Source of the DNA: Candidatus Cloacimonadota bacterium | GTDB taxonomy: Bacteria; Cloacimonadota; Cloacimonadia; JGIOTU-2 | Assembly (NCBI GenBank): GCA_030628975.1 | Contig: DAOVPZ010000003.1 | Coordinates: forward strand, 1 to 21,953 | Direction of reading: 5' to 3' | Length of the DNA stretch: 21,953 nt | Shown: positions 15,594 to 21,748 of the stretch, one piece after another | Layout of the letters: every line of letters begins with the position of its first letter | Numbering within the stretch: position 1 is the stretch's first letter | The notes under the pieces: generated by a model | Database searches by the model: none | What the model was told of the DNA's origin: nothing | What the model saw: only the letters and a program-made list of their open reading frames with translations | Position numbers and translations under genes: made by a program

Positions 15594-15790
15594 CTCTCCT
15601 CCTTATTAAAACAATTTCCCTTTTTATTAAATTTTGGTGTTGAATCGCAATAATGATTATCAATATTATGAATACAATTCTTGCAATTATTATGAACAAA
15701 TTTATGATATTCAGGTTCACATTTAGGACAGTAAATTCTGAAACAATAGAGAGTTTCTGCCCCACATTTACATTTGATTGTTTTTGACAT
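15590..15790 (-). CDS. Cys-rich small protein (66 aa)
   Basis: Nine cysteines in 66 residues: KCKCGAETLYC (7, 9, 16), IYCPKC (21, 24), NCKNCIHN (36, 39), HYCDS (48) and NCFNK (60). The grouping suggests two zinc sites. The early part resembles a zinc ribbon. AAAAGGT lies before the ATG at 15790 and it overlaps the next start by ATGA, confirming it as part of the operon. Function unknown; DNA or protein binding is plausible. Confidence 0.6.
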   Translation of the reverse strand: MSKTIKCKCGAETLYCFRIYCPKCEPEYHKFVHNNCKNCIHNIDNHYCDSTPKFNKKGNCFNKEER

Positions 15791-15810
15791 ATTTTTTACC
15801 TTTTTTGATT

Positions 15811-16845
15811 TTATACATAAATATCTTTATGAGAAACAGCCCATTTATTAAAAGCTCGGGTTTTCATTAAATTAGCATTCAAAGCCGTTGCATCTCTGAC
15901 CAAGAATACTTGAAATTCAGGTTGTATCCTCTCAACATAAGTTAGTATATTATCAAAATTATTCTCACCTGATTTCTTTGATAGTGCTCCACAAATAGCG
16001 TATAGTGTTGCAGGGTCCTGAGGGACATCAGCTGTCTCTGGATGCATTATTATGTATTCAATGTCTGGGAGTTCCCTATAAAGTCTCCTGAATGCAAGGT
16101 ATTCGGCTGCAAATGCTTCTCCTACTGCTCCTGAAATAATCTCATAAACCTGACCTGTTGAATGATTATCACCTACCCCGACTTCTCCGAATTCTTCAAA
16201 CAAACCATCCATTATCATGGTGCCTACTGCTGCTACAGTTCTCGGGCATGGAGAATTTACCATATCTGCTGTTGGTTTAAAGTCGTTTAATAAATCTGGG
16301 CGAAATCTTATGAATGCAATAAGGTCTGTTGGCATATCATTCTTTAATGCCCAACGAACCCAATCATCAACATCTTTCTCAAGTTCAACGATTGATATAA
16401 AACGACTCTTGACAGGTTCTAAGATACCTTGAACCCCAGCTTTGTCCTGTCGTCTGTTTGTTGCTGCTATGAATGTGACTTTATTGGATACCTTATGCCC
16501 ATTAATTCTTCTGCCGAGGAGTAACTGCATTGCTGCAGCCTGCACTGAAACCTGAGCCTGCCCTAGATCATCAAGAAAAAATACAAGGGACTTTTTAGCT
16601 TCAATAAGCTGTTTTAAATCACCAAAAGGTAGAAAGCTTGCATGGTCTCCCTCTGGAAATGGCAATCCTTTATAATCAGTTGGATCACTTACAACAGGAT
16701 GAGATATTGTAAGACCTGCTCTTACAGACTTACATGCTTGTTTTACTATGTCTGTTTTGCCTATTCCAGGTGAACCTTTAATTAGTAATGGCAGCTTGTT
16801 CTTTATACAAAATCTTACAGTATTGTATAACTGTGATGGTATCAT
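15811..16845 (-). CDS. MoxR-family AAA+ ATPase, first copy (344 aa)
   Basis: A compact MoxR/CobS-like ATPase with a complete P-loop, LIKGSPGIGKTDIVK (21-35). Walker B is LVFFLDDLGQA (87-97), sensor 1 is FIAATNRRQD (N130), and the arginine-finger region is LEPVKSRFISI (142-152). A TADMVNSPCPRTV stretch (192-204) sits where MoxR proteins have a conserved SPR segment. The P-loop is more canonical than in the copy at 4765-6249. I start at the ATG at 16845, preceded by GGAGGAACAA; an upstream TTG is not needed. It heads the DUF3150/VWA set (15433-13412) and would power it. A terminator-like leader hairpin (16901-16939) precedes it. Confidence 0.9.
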   Translation of the reverse strand: MIPSQLYNTVRFCIKNKLPLLIKGSPGIGKTDIVKQACKSVRAGLTISHPVVSDPTDYKGLPFPEGDHASFLPFGDLKQLIEAKKSLVFFLDDLGQAQVSVQAAAMQLLLGRRINGHKVSNKVTFIAATNRRQDKAGVQGILEPVKSRFISIVELEKDVDDWVRWALKNDMPTDLIAFIRFRPDLLNDFKPTADMVNSPCPRTVAAVGTMIMDGLFEEFGEVGVGDNHSTGQVYEIISGAVGEAFAAEYLAFRRLYRELPDIEYIIMHPETADVPQDPATLYAICGALSKKSGENNFDNILTYVERIQPEFQVFLVRDATALNANLMKTRAFNKWAVSHKDIYV

Positions 16846-16900
16846 TTGTTCCTCCAATTATTGTGTCTTAATTGTTGATATAACTCCCTCTTCGATGGAT

Positions 16901-16939
16901 AAAAAAATAGCCCAATCCTCAAATGTTGACGAACTGGAC
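16901..16939 (-). terminator. Weak terminator-like leader hairpin before the first MoxR gene
   Basis: Minus-strand RNA pairs GUCCAGU (16939-16933) with AUUGGGC (16916-16910), two of the seven pairs being G-U, and is followed by UA and seven U. The loop is 16 bases, so it is weaker than the others, but it shares the GGCTATTTTT ending seen at 7591-7623 and 17521-17553. Confidence 0.5.
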
Positions 16940-16974
16940 TGTAATTTACTTAACTTTTTTGAATTAAAACTTCT

Positions 16975-17229
16975 TTACTTTATCAGCTTATATTTAGCTG
17001 CTAATCCCTCCGCAATCGGTTGTATCGTTATCCAGGTACCATCAGAAAACTCATGCCAGTAATCATCCCTGGTATCTAATTGCTTTCTTAATTGCGATAT
17101 TGTAATGAATTTATCCAACAATTCCAAATCTTCAATTAATTCTTTCACAACTACATGTGTAATATCAATGGTTGGATAAATACCAATATAATGATTACCT
17201 GATCTGTAACTTATAAATAGTCCTATCAT
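16975..17229 (-). CDS. Hypothetical small protein (84 aa)
   Basis: Unrecognised. AGGAGG at good spacing before the ATG at 17229 supports it, and it begins 9 bases after the stop of the upstream gene. The sequence has a strand-rich start (MIGLFISYRSGNHYIGIYPT), a central charged helix and a WHEFSDGTWITIQP segment near residues 58-71. No cysteine or membrane motif. It precedes the leader hairpin of the first MoxR gene. Confidence 0.55.
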   Translation of the reverse strand: MIGLFISYRSGNHYIGIYPTIDITHVVVKELIEDLELLDKFITISQLRKQLDTRDDYWHEFSDGTWITIQPIAEGLAAKYKLIK

Positions 17230-17238
17230 CTGAACCTC

Positions 17239-17505
17239 CTAATTGACCAGTTCATTTAATAGTTCTTCAACAAACTCAATCATTGCTTTAGATGTGTCAA
17301 AGGGCAATGTATACATTCCAGAAGAATTTGTTAAATCATGAACCATATCTTCAATTGAATAATTGGGGTCGTCTGGAATTTCTCTTTGATATTCATTAAT
17401 ATATTTTCTAATCTTATATTTTGTAATTGATAAATACTCTGGATTAATTGGCTCCATTGTACAACTATAAAAAGCAATTATTTTTCTTTCAATTCTTATG
17501 CTCAT
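17239..17505 (-). CDS. Hypothetical small protein, first gene of the operon (88 aa)
   Basis: Unrecognised. The ATG at 17505 follows AGGAGGACCAA; a longer frame upstream runs through the hairpin at 17521-17553 and is not coding. The protein is mixed helical and acidic (IRKYINEYQREIPDDPNYSI; EFVEELLNELVN at the end). It opens the long minus-strand operon directly behind a terminator-like leader, so it may be a small regulator, though nothing in the sequence shows a DNA-binding motif. Confidence 0.55.
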   Translation of the reverse strand: MSIRIERKIIAFYSCTMEPINPEYLSITKYKIRKYINEYQREIPDDPNYSIEDMVHDLTNSSGMYTLPFDTSKAMIEFVEELLNELVN

Positions 17506-17520
17506 TTGGTCCTCCTGAAA

Positions 17521-17553
17521 TAAAAATAGCCAGGCACATAATTGCACCTGGCT
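17521..17553 (-). terminator. Terminator-like leader hairpin at the operon head
   Basis: An 11-bp stem (17553-17543 with 17538-17528), including two pairs that are G-U only in minus-strand RNA, closes a 4-base loop and is followed by AUUUUUA. It ends 16 bases before the start codon at 17505, overlapping the ribosome-binding region, so the transcript must read through it: an attenuator rather than an end. Confidence 0.75.
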
Positions 17554-17569
17554 GATTAATTGATTGGTA

Positions 17570-17575
17570 ATTATA
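17570..17575 (-). promoter_or_regulatory. Candidate -10 box for the first operon
   Basis: A perfect TATAAT on the minus strand lies 17 bases upstream of the leader hairpin, which would place the RNA start close to the hairpin's first base. No good -35 is found at 17-18 bases (TAGTAA at best), so this is weak. Confidence 0.3.
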
Positions 17576-17839
17576 ATATATGTAATATTCTCTTACTATT
17601 TATTATATAACAGATTTTTTAGATTTTCGCATAATCTTCCCCTTCATTTTTTACCTGAGGAGTTTTCAAGTGATTAGAACAGTAATTTTCTTAATTTATC
17701 ATATATTAATCCTCATCTATCTCTTTTTTATAATTGTTTAGATACCCAATCGATGAATTAATCAACATCAAAACCCTATTCACAAATACAAGATTTTATT
17801 CTATCAATCACCTTCTAAATATATTAAAGTTGCTATTTC
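17576..17839. other. AT-rich gap between the operon leader and the cassette array
   Basis: No supported gene. The open plus-strand frame here crosses the attC-like site and has no ribosome binding site. This is the boundary between the last cassette site and the phage-like operon and would hold the operon promoter. Confidence 0.45.
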
Positions 17840-17922
17840 ACTTAACGGTTTCGGTGTATGCGAAGTCGTGGAGCGAAGGGCAATCTCCCAGCTGGCGGAG
17901 TAGCGTATATGCTGTGTTATAC
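17840..17922 (-). repeat. attC-like integron recombination site 1 (83 bp)
   Basis: Read on the minus strand it begins with the inverse core GTATAAC (17922-17916) and ends with the core GTTAAGT (17846-17840), a perfect GTTRRRY. Between them an imperfect palindrome pairs CATATACGC with GCATACACC, with unpaired central sequence, as in attC bottom strands. It lies 37 bases after the methyltransferase stop. It is the last such site found towards the left. Confidence 0.75.
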
Positions 17923-17959
17923 GCTGTTGAGGACGATCTTTTCATGTTTTGCGAATCAG

Positions 17960-18529
17960 CTATGATTGTTTTGAATAAATTGTAAAGTGTTGTTCTGGTA
18001 AAAAATCAAACTCATTTTCTAATAAATATCCAGCCTCTTCCATTTCTCGTCTAATAACTTCTTTAGGAACATCATGTCCAAATATTCCACGAAAAGTGAA
18101 AAATTTACCCTTTTTATATTCTATAATGATAATCTTGCCATCTGGTTTTAGAAAATTTTTTAAATTTCTAAAATACTTTACTCGATTTCGTATATGATGG
18201 GTAACATTACGCATAAATACAAAATCCAAACTTTTTTCAGGTAAATCTAATCTATCTTCTGAAACAAGCGTTGGTATAACATTATTCAATTCCTCATCTT
18301 TTGCACTTTTTTTAATAAATCCTAAAAAATCTGGGCTTGCATCGACTGCATAAACTTTCCCTTCTTGTCCTACTATTTTAGCAAATCTTAAAGAAAAGTA
18401 GCCTCCCCCACTTCCAATATCAGCAATACATTGCCCATGTTTCAATACTATAGCTTCTATAATTTGATCAGGTTTATTTTTCGGATTAGATGCTTTTTTA
18501 TTAAACATCTTTGGCTGAACATTCTTCAT
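17960..18529 (-). CDS. Class I SAM-dependent methyltransferase (189 aa), cassette gene
   Basis: A UbiE/Methyltransf_11-type Rossmann methyltransferase. Motif I is IADIGSGGGYFSLRFA (35-50). The acidic end of strand 2 is VYAVDASPDFL (59-69). SEDRLDLPEKSLDFVFMRNV (90-109) covers the D-x-LP region, and motif IV/post-I is VTHHIRNRVKYFRNLKNFLK. KPDGKIIIIEYKKG (128-141) is the usual strand-5 region. Length is short but complete for this family. The ATG at 18529 has GGAGGC upstream. The gene fills a 0.7-kb cassette between attC sites 2 and 1. The substrate (small molecule, quinone, metalloid or rRNA) cannot be told from the sequence. Confidence 0.85.
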   Translation of the reverse strand: MKNVQPKMFNKKASNPKNKPDQIIEAIVLKHGQCIADIGSGGGYFSLRFAKIVGQEGKVYAVDASPDFLGFIKKSAKDEELNNVIPTLVSEDRLDLPEKSLDFVFMRNVTHHIRNRVKYFRNLKNFLKPDGKIIIIEYKKGKFFTFRGIFGHDVPKEVIRREMEEAGYLLENEFDFLPEQHFTIYSKQS

Positions 18530-18570
18530 TTTTCTGCCTCCAATATTAATATTTTTCTTAAGTCAATTGC

Positions 18571-18702
18571 GTATAGGGGTTGGCATATGAGTAGTGGCGA
18601 AGTGCGTAGCACTTTCCTATTACCCCGTTACAGAGTTGATGCGCGCTACAAATCTTAATACTTACCTCTTTCACCGCCATTACTTATGATGCATTGTTAG
18701 CT
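18571..18702 (-). repeat. attC-like integron recombination site 2, damaged core (132 bp)
   Basis: Minus strand: inverse core AGCTAAC (18702-18696); L-box arms GCATCATAAGTAATGGCG and, as reverse complement, GGCATATGAGTAGTGGCG (18582-18599) align well; the 3' end reads CCTATAC (18577-18571) where GTTATAC is expected. The G-T at the crossover is replaced by C-C, so the site can probably no longer recombine on that side. The centre is variable and longer than in the other two. Confidence 0.6.
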
Positions 18703-19123
18703 GTTGTACTATCTTGTTTTCTATGAGTTAAAATATCAATATCATTTCGGAGTCATCCGAAGGGTTCCAATAGTTTAACATCTCTTGATTGAGCAAAGAC
18801 TACCTGCCCCTTCCTGCTTTGCTCCCATTGCTGTATAAAATCCAGCATCTGTTCTTCCCTCTCTTTTCTGCACATCTCTTAGCTTTTTGCTGTAATTTTT
18901 TATTACCCCTCGCTGCCCCACAATATACTCATGGCAGTATGGTTTTACAACACTGCATACAGAAACGTGCAACAATGGTTTCAAACATAGGCTCAATAAA
19001 CTATTTGAATACTTCTTTATTGGTCAACATAATTTTTAATTATCACTTTATTCTTTAGTAAAAACTAATATTACTTTAACATATAAGTATCTTGAATTGT
19101 AATTCAAGTACGTCGAAGTATAA
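18703..19123. other. Non-coding 3' part of the large cassette
   Basis: Between the FRG gene stop and attC site 2 there is no intact gene. It holds a perfect inverted repeat CTTGAATT-gt-AATTCAAG (19091-19108) near the FRG stop, a short palindrome TTCGGA-gtca-TCCGAA (18746-18761), and a higher-G+C stretch with an IS66-accessory-like remnant (18753-18875). Confidence 0.5.
18753..18875 (-). pseudogene. Possible IS66 accessory (TnpA-like) remnant
   Basis: A 40-codon open frame contains EQMLDFIQQWEQSRKGQVVF followed by AQSRDVKLLEPFG. This resembles the beginning of IS66-family TnpA accessory proteins (helix, W, S-x-x-x-Q-x-x-F-C, then K-L-S-T-F-x-Y-W), with the Cys and the end degenerated. There is no ribosome binding site, and it is truncated by a stop at 18753. 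The assignment is tentative and could be chance. Confidence 0.3.
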
Positions 19124-20215
19124 TTACTCCGGATGTTGAAAGCATTGTCTATATACTATTTTTGAGAAGAACTCCTTCTCCCCATTCTTTTTCCAATATG
19201 TCAGAAAATTCCTTTTAATATCTTTTGAAAAACGTGCAACTGGATAGTTTACAAATTTAATCCCTTTACCAATACATGTCTCACGAAGTTTTTCTTCATT
19301 TATTTGTTCAACAGTATATTTTTTACACACAAGCTCAAAAGCATTATTCGAAATCTTCTTGCTGCTTTTTATTTTTTTGGCTAATTCTTCTAATTCATCA
19401 TAAGGAAATAAATTCTTTCCTTTATTCATTCTGTTATATATTATTTTGGCAGCTAATTTATCGTGGCGAAAAAGATATTTCTTTATTCCTTTAACATTAT
19501 TCAGATTTTCACCTTCTTCCATCTTTAATGCAAATCCTTTTTGTTCTCCTGGTCTATTAAATGGTTGTAAACCGATAACTGAAATTTTTTTGCCTTGAAT
19601 TGAATTATCTTTTCCGGGTAAAAAATACTCAGGCGGAAGACTATATCTGTAAACAACACCATATCCTTTGGAGTCCATTGGAATATATCTGCCATTCTCT
19701 TTTCTGCATGTAGCAAAAAATGCAGCTACCCATTTGTTGTTTGTAAAATCTAACATATCAGTTTCTAATTCATAATGTTGTGCCAAACCCAAATAATCTA
19801 CTTTTAGTGATACTAAAACATCTTTTCCGAAATTCTTAAATACAATGCCTTCATTATATATTAGTTTAACAAATGGATGGGTCTGGAGTAATAGTTCAAA
19901 TTCAGACGAACGAAGGCGATAAATAAACCGGTCAATATTATCTTTTTCTTTGTTACGAAATATGGTAGGAATGCAATCTTCATAATATTGAGTCTGTCCA
20001 CGAAAATAAGAATTAAAACAAGAATATGTGGGTTGCAAAACACAAGGACCGTTGGGTGTTTCAGACTTAATTTCAAACTTGTCTTCAGCCCCCAAATTTG
20101 ATAATAAATTCCATCTTACATTATTTCTAAGTCTTTCTTCTTCACCGGCAATCATATCTAAGATAGACAGTATTGTTGGAAGTTGTTTAATTTTTTCGGG
20201 TGTCATAGTCTTCAT
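19124..20215 (-). CDS. FRG-domain protein (363 aa), cassette gene
   Basis: It carries the FRG domain, named for its first motif. Residues 69-87 read SYFRGQTQYYEDCIPTIFR (F-R-G-Q at 71-74). Then come GLAQHYELETDMLDFTNNKW (143-162) with VAAFFATC, and later LQPFNRPGEQKGFAL (216-230). These are the family's conserved blocks, in order. FRG proteins are common in bacterial accessory islands and phage-adjacent loci; their biochemical activity is not settled. The C-terminal 100 residues are basic and helical. The start overlaps the TPR gene by 29 bases (an alternative ATG at 20206 also fits), so the two are translated together. No signal peptide. It occupies one 3-kb cassette with the TPR gene, so joint function is likely. 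Confidence 0.85.
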   Translation of the reverse strand: MKTMTPEKIKQLPTILSILDMIAGEEERLRNNVRWNLLSNLGAEDKFEIKSETPNGPCVLQPTYSCFNSYFRGQTQYYEDCIPTIFRNKEKDNIDRFIYRLRSSEFELLLQTHPFVKLIYNEGIVFKNFGKDVLVSLKVDYLGLAQHYELETDMLDFTNNKWVAAFFATCRKENGRYIPMDSKGYGVVYRYSLPPEYFLPGKDNSIQGKKISVIGLQPFNRPGEQKGFALKMEEGENLNNVKGIKKYLFRHDKLAAKIIYNRMNKGKNLFPYDELEELAKKIKSSKKISNNAFELVCKKYTVEQINEEKLRETCIGKGIKFVNYPVARFSKDIKRNFLTYWKKNGEKEFFSKIVYRQCFQHPE

Positions 20216-21266
20216 TCTTTCTTAATTCATCTAAATCAATATTGTTTTTTATTATATGGTCAATATCTTGAAGTAATTTTTTACAAAGGTTCTGTAGAAG
20301 TTTATCTCCAATTTCTTCCGCTATTATCAAAGCTTTTTCTCCATATTTTTTTGCTGGCTCCAATTTTGAAAGATTATAATAAACAGACGCTATTTTTTCA
20401 AAACTCTTAGCTACTCCCCTTTTATCATGAGCCTTTTTAAAGAAATCCAGTAATAAATTGGCACAGTCCATTGCTTCTGTGAAATTCTTGTTTTGACTAT
20501 GGAGGCAGTATCGTAAATTATATAAAAATGAGCACATTGTGGAATCCGGGGGCGTTAATGCCTTAATTTGTTTGATCAATGCAAGAGTTTCTTCAGTCAT
20601 CTTTAAAGAAAGATATGTGTTCGCTCTTTCATATAAAGCTGTTACCAATCCCTGGTTGAAGTTTAATTTTTTAAATATTCTTTCGGCTTCACGGAAATGA
20701 TCGATTGCCAAATATAGGAATCTGTGAGCTCTAAAAACAAATCCAAGCTGCATCAATGTTTTAGCCTCTAATCGTTTATTCTTTGTTTTCTTTGCTATAA
20801 ACAATGCTTCGCTATAATTTTTTATTGCTTGATCCCATTTCCCAATTCTTAATAGGATATTTCCATATGTAATTAGTTCAAGGGCAACATTTTCTTTCAT
20901 GTTTATTCTTTTATATAGCCTGATTGCTTTTTTTACACTCTCTAATGAATTTGGATAATCACTAATATTTAAATATGAAGCCGCCCTACAACTTTCAATT
21001 TTCGCTTTCAAATCATCGTTTCCTTTAATCGGAATAATTTGTTCAGCACTTTGACAGCAATCAATACTTTCCAAAAATTGTCCCATATTATTATACACAC
21101 TGGCAAGATTTATATAATAATAAACCCATAGAATATGACTTTGGGGAATGCTTAAAAGTAACTGATAAACTTGTTGAAGAAATGAATAAGCCTGCTTGCA
21201 ATTACCATTATCTAGGGCTTTATTGCCTTTTTTAATCAAAGTATCTATTGATTGAGTTATATTCAT
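20187..21266 (-). CDS. Tetratricopeptide-repeat protein (359 aa), cassette gene
   Basis: A near-continuous helical solenoid of TPR type. Clear repeats include YYINLASVYNNMGQFLESID (50-69), then LITYGNILLRIGKWDQAIKN (131-150), AKTLMQLGFVFRAHRFLYLA (168-187) and SFEKIASVYYNLSKLEPAKK (288-307). There is no signal peptide, catalytic domain or DNA-binding domain, so it is a cytosolic protein-interaction scaffold. It begins 10 bases after the small gene at 21277-21525 and overlaps the FRG gene by 29 bases, implying a complex with the FRG protein. The TPR array resembles sensing or scaffolding subunits in multi-gene immune loci, but that comparison is inference. Confidence 0.85.
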   Translation of the reverse strand: MNITQSIDTLIKKGNKALDNGNCKQAYSFLQQVYQLLLSIPQSHILWVYYYINLASVYNNMGQFLESIDCCQSAEQIIPIKGNDDLKAKIESCRAASYLNISDYPNSLESVKKAIRLYKRINMKENVALELITYGNILLRIGKWDQAIKNYSEALFIAKKTKNKRLEAKTLMQLGFVFRAHRFLYLAIDHFREAERIFKKLNFNQGLVTALYERANTYLSLKMTEETLALIKQIKALTPPDSTMCSFLYNLRYCLHSQNKNFTEAMDCANLLLDFFKKAHDKRGVAKSFEKIASVYYNLSKLEPAKKYGEKALIIAEEIGDKLLQNLCKKLLQDIDHIIKNNIDLDELRKNEDYDTRKN

Positions 21267-21276
21267 AAAAAAATTT

Positions 21277-21525
21277 TTAAGTTATTCTAAATAAGAACCC
21301 AGTCAAATAATTTGGATATTTTTGCTGAATTCCTGCTAAGTTCCTTTCTGCTACATACAATTCCTTTAAAAGGATTTTATAATTATGACTTGTAGCAAAC
21401 AATCTGTAGTTAATATTGTCTTTTAATCCAAATACATTCTCCTTAGAATTCTTATCAGAAAGAATGTTCATCATACATAATTGAAATTGCTCTAATGCCC
21501 AATTCAATTCGCTAAATATTATCAT
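21277..21525 (-). CDS. Hypothetical small protein at the cassette 5' end (82 aa)
   Basis: Unrecognised, mostly helical (MIIFSELNWALEQFQLCMMN; NYKILLKELYVAERNLAGIQ). The Shine-Dalgarno is weak (AGAGGA, somewhat far from the ATG at 21525). It starts within the last codons of a 32-codon open frame that has no start codon (21610-21512), so it might be re-initiated or a decayed piece of a larger gene. It lies 10 bases before the TPR gene. An alternative start is the Met at codon 18 (MMNILSDKN). Confidence 0.4.
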   Translation of the reverse strand: MIIFSELNWALEQFQLCMMNILSDKNSKENVFGLKDNINYRLFATSHNYKILLKELYVAERNLAGIQQKYPNYLTGFLFRIT

Positions 21526-21608
21526 ATATGTTTTTGAAGTCCTCTTCTCTATTTTCTATATCTAAATTTTTACCATTTTTTTGTTGTTGTAAGGTCTTTA
21601 AAAATAAC

Positions 21609-21710
21609 AGCTAACGGTTTAGGATATATGAAGTTTTTGCGGAACGCAGTGTAACAAAAATTTGGGTGAACGAGTGCAACGAAGTGAACCATATATCCTT
21701 TGTTATACGC
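21609..21710 (-). repeat. attC-like integron recombination site 3 (102 bp)
   Basis: Minus strand: GCGTATAAC (21710-21702) opens the site and GTTAGCT (21615-21609) closes it. The flanks share the CGGTTTxGG..TATATGAAG pattern with site 1 (TAACGGTTTAGGATATATGA versus TAACGGTTTCGGTGTATGCG on the plus strand). Internal arms AAGGATATAT and ATATATCC pair. It lies 38 bases past the FAD-oxidase stop. Confidence 0.75.
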
Positions 21711-21748
21711 CCCGAGCCGAGTAATTCAGATTATTTTTGATGGTTACC

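Noticed and set aside
16948..16954. Second ACTTAAC/GTTAAGT as another attC core
   Set aside because: No inverse core or palindromic arms at attC distance; 7-base match expected by chance in AT-rich DNA.
1073..17505. Complete prophage
   Set aside because: No integrase, terminase, portal, capsid, tail or lysis cassette identifiable; only recombination and accessory genes.
17734..17985. Plus-strand frame across attC site 1
   Set aside because: It reads through the recombination site, has no ribosome binding site and opposes all real genes.
18775..18996. 73-residue minus frame with Cys-rich start
   Set aside because: No ribosome binding site, composition unlike neighbours; the overlapping frame at 18753-18875 reads more like a protein remnant.
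18789..19058. Plus-strand 89-residue hydrophobic frame
   Set aside because: Low-complexity Leu/Phe/Pro translation of the antisense strand, no ribosome binding site.
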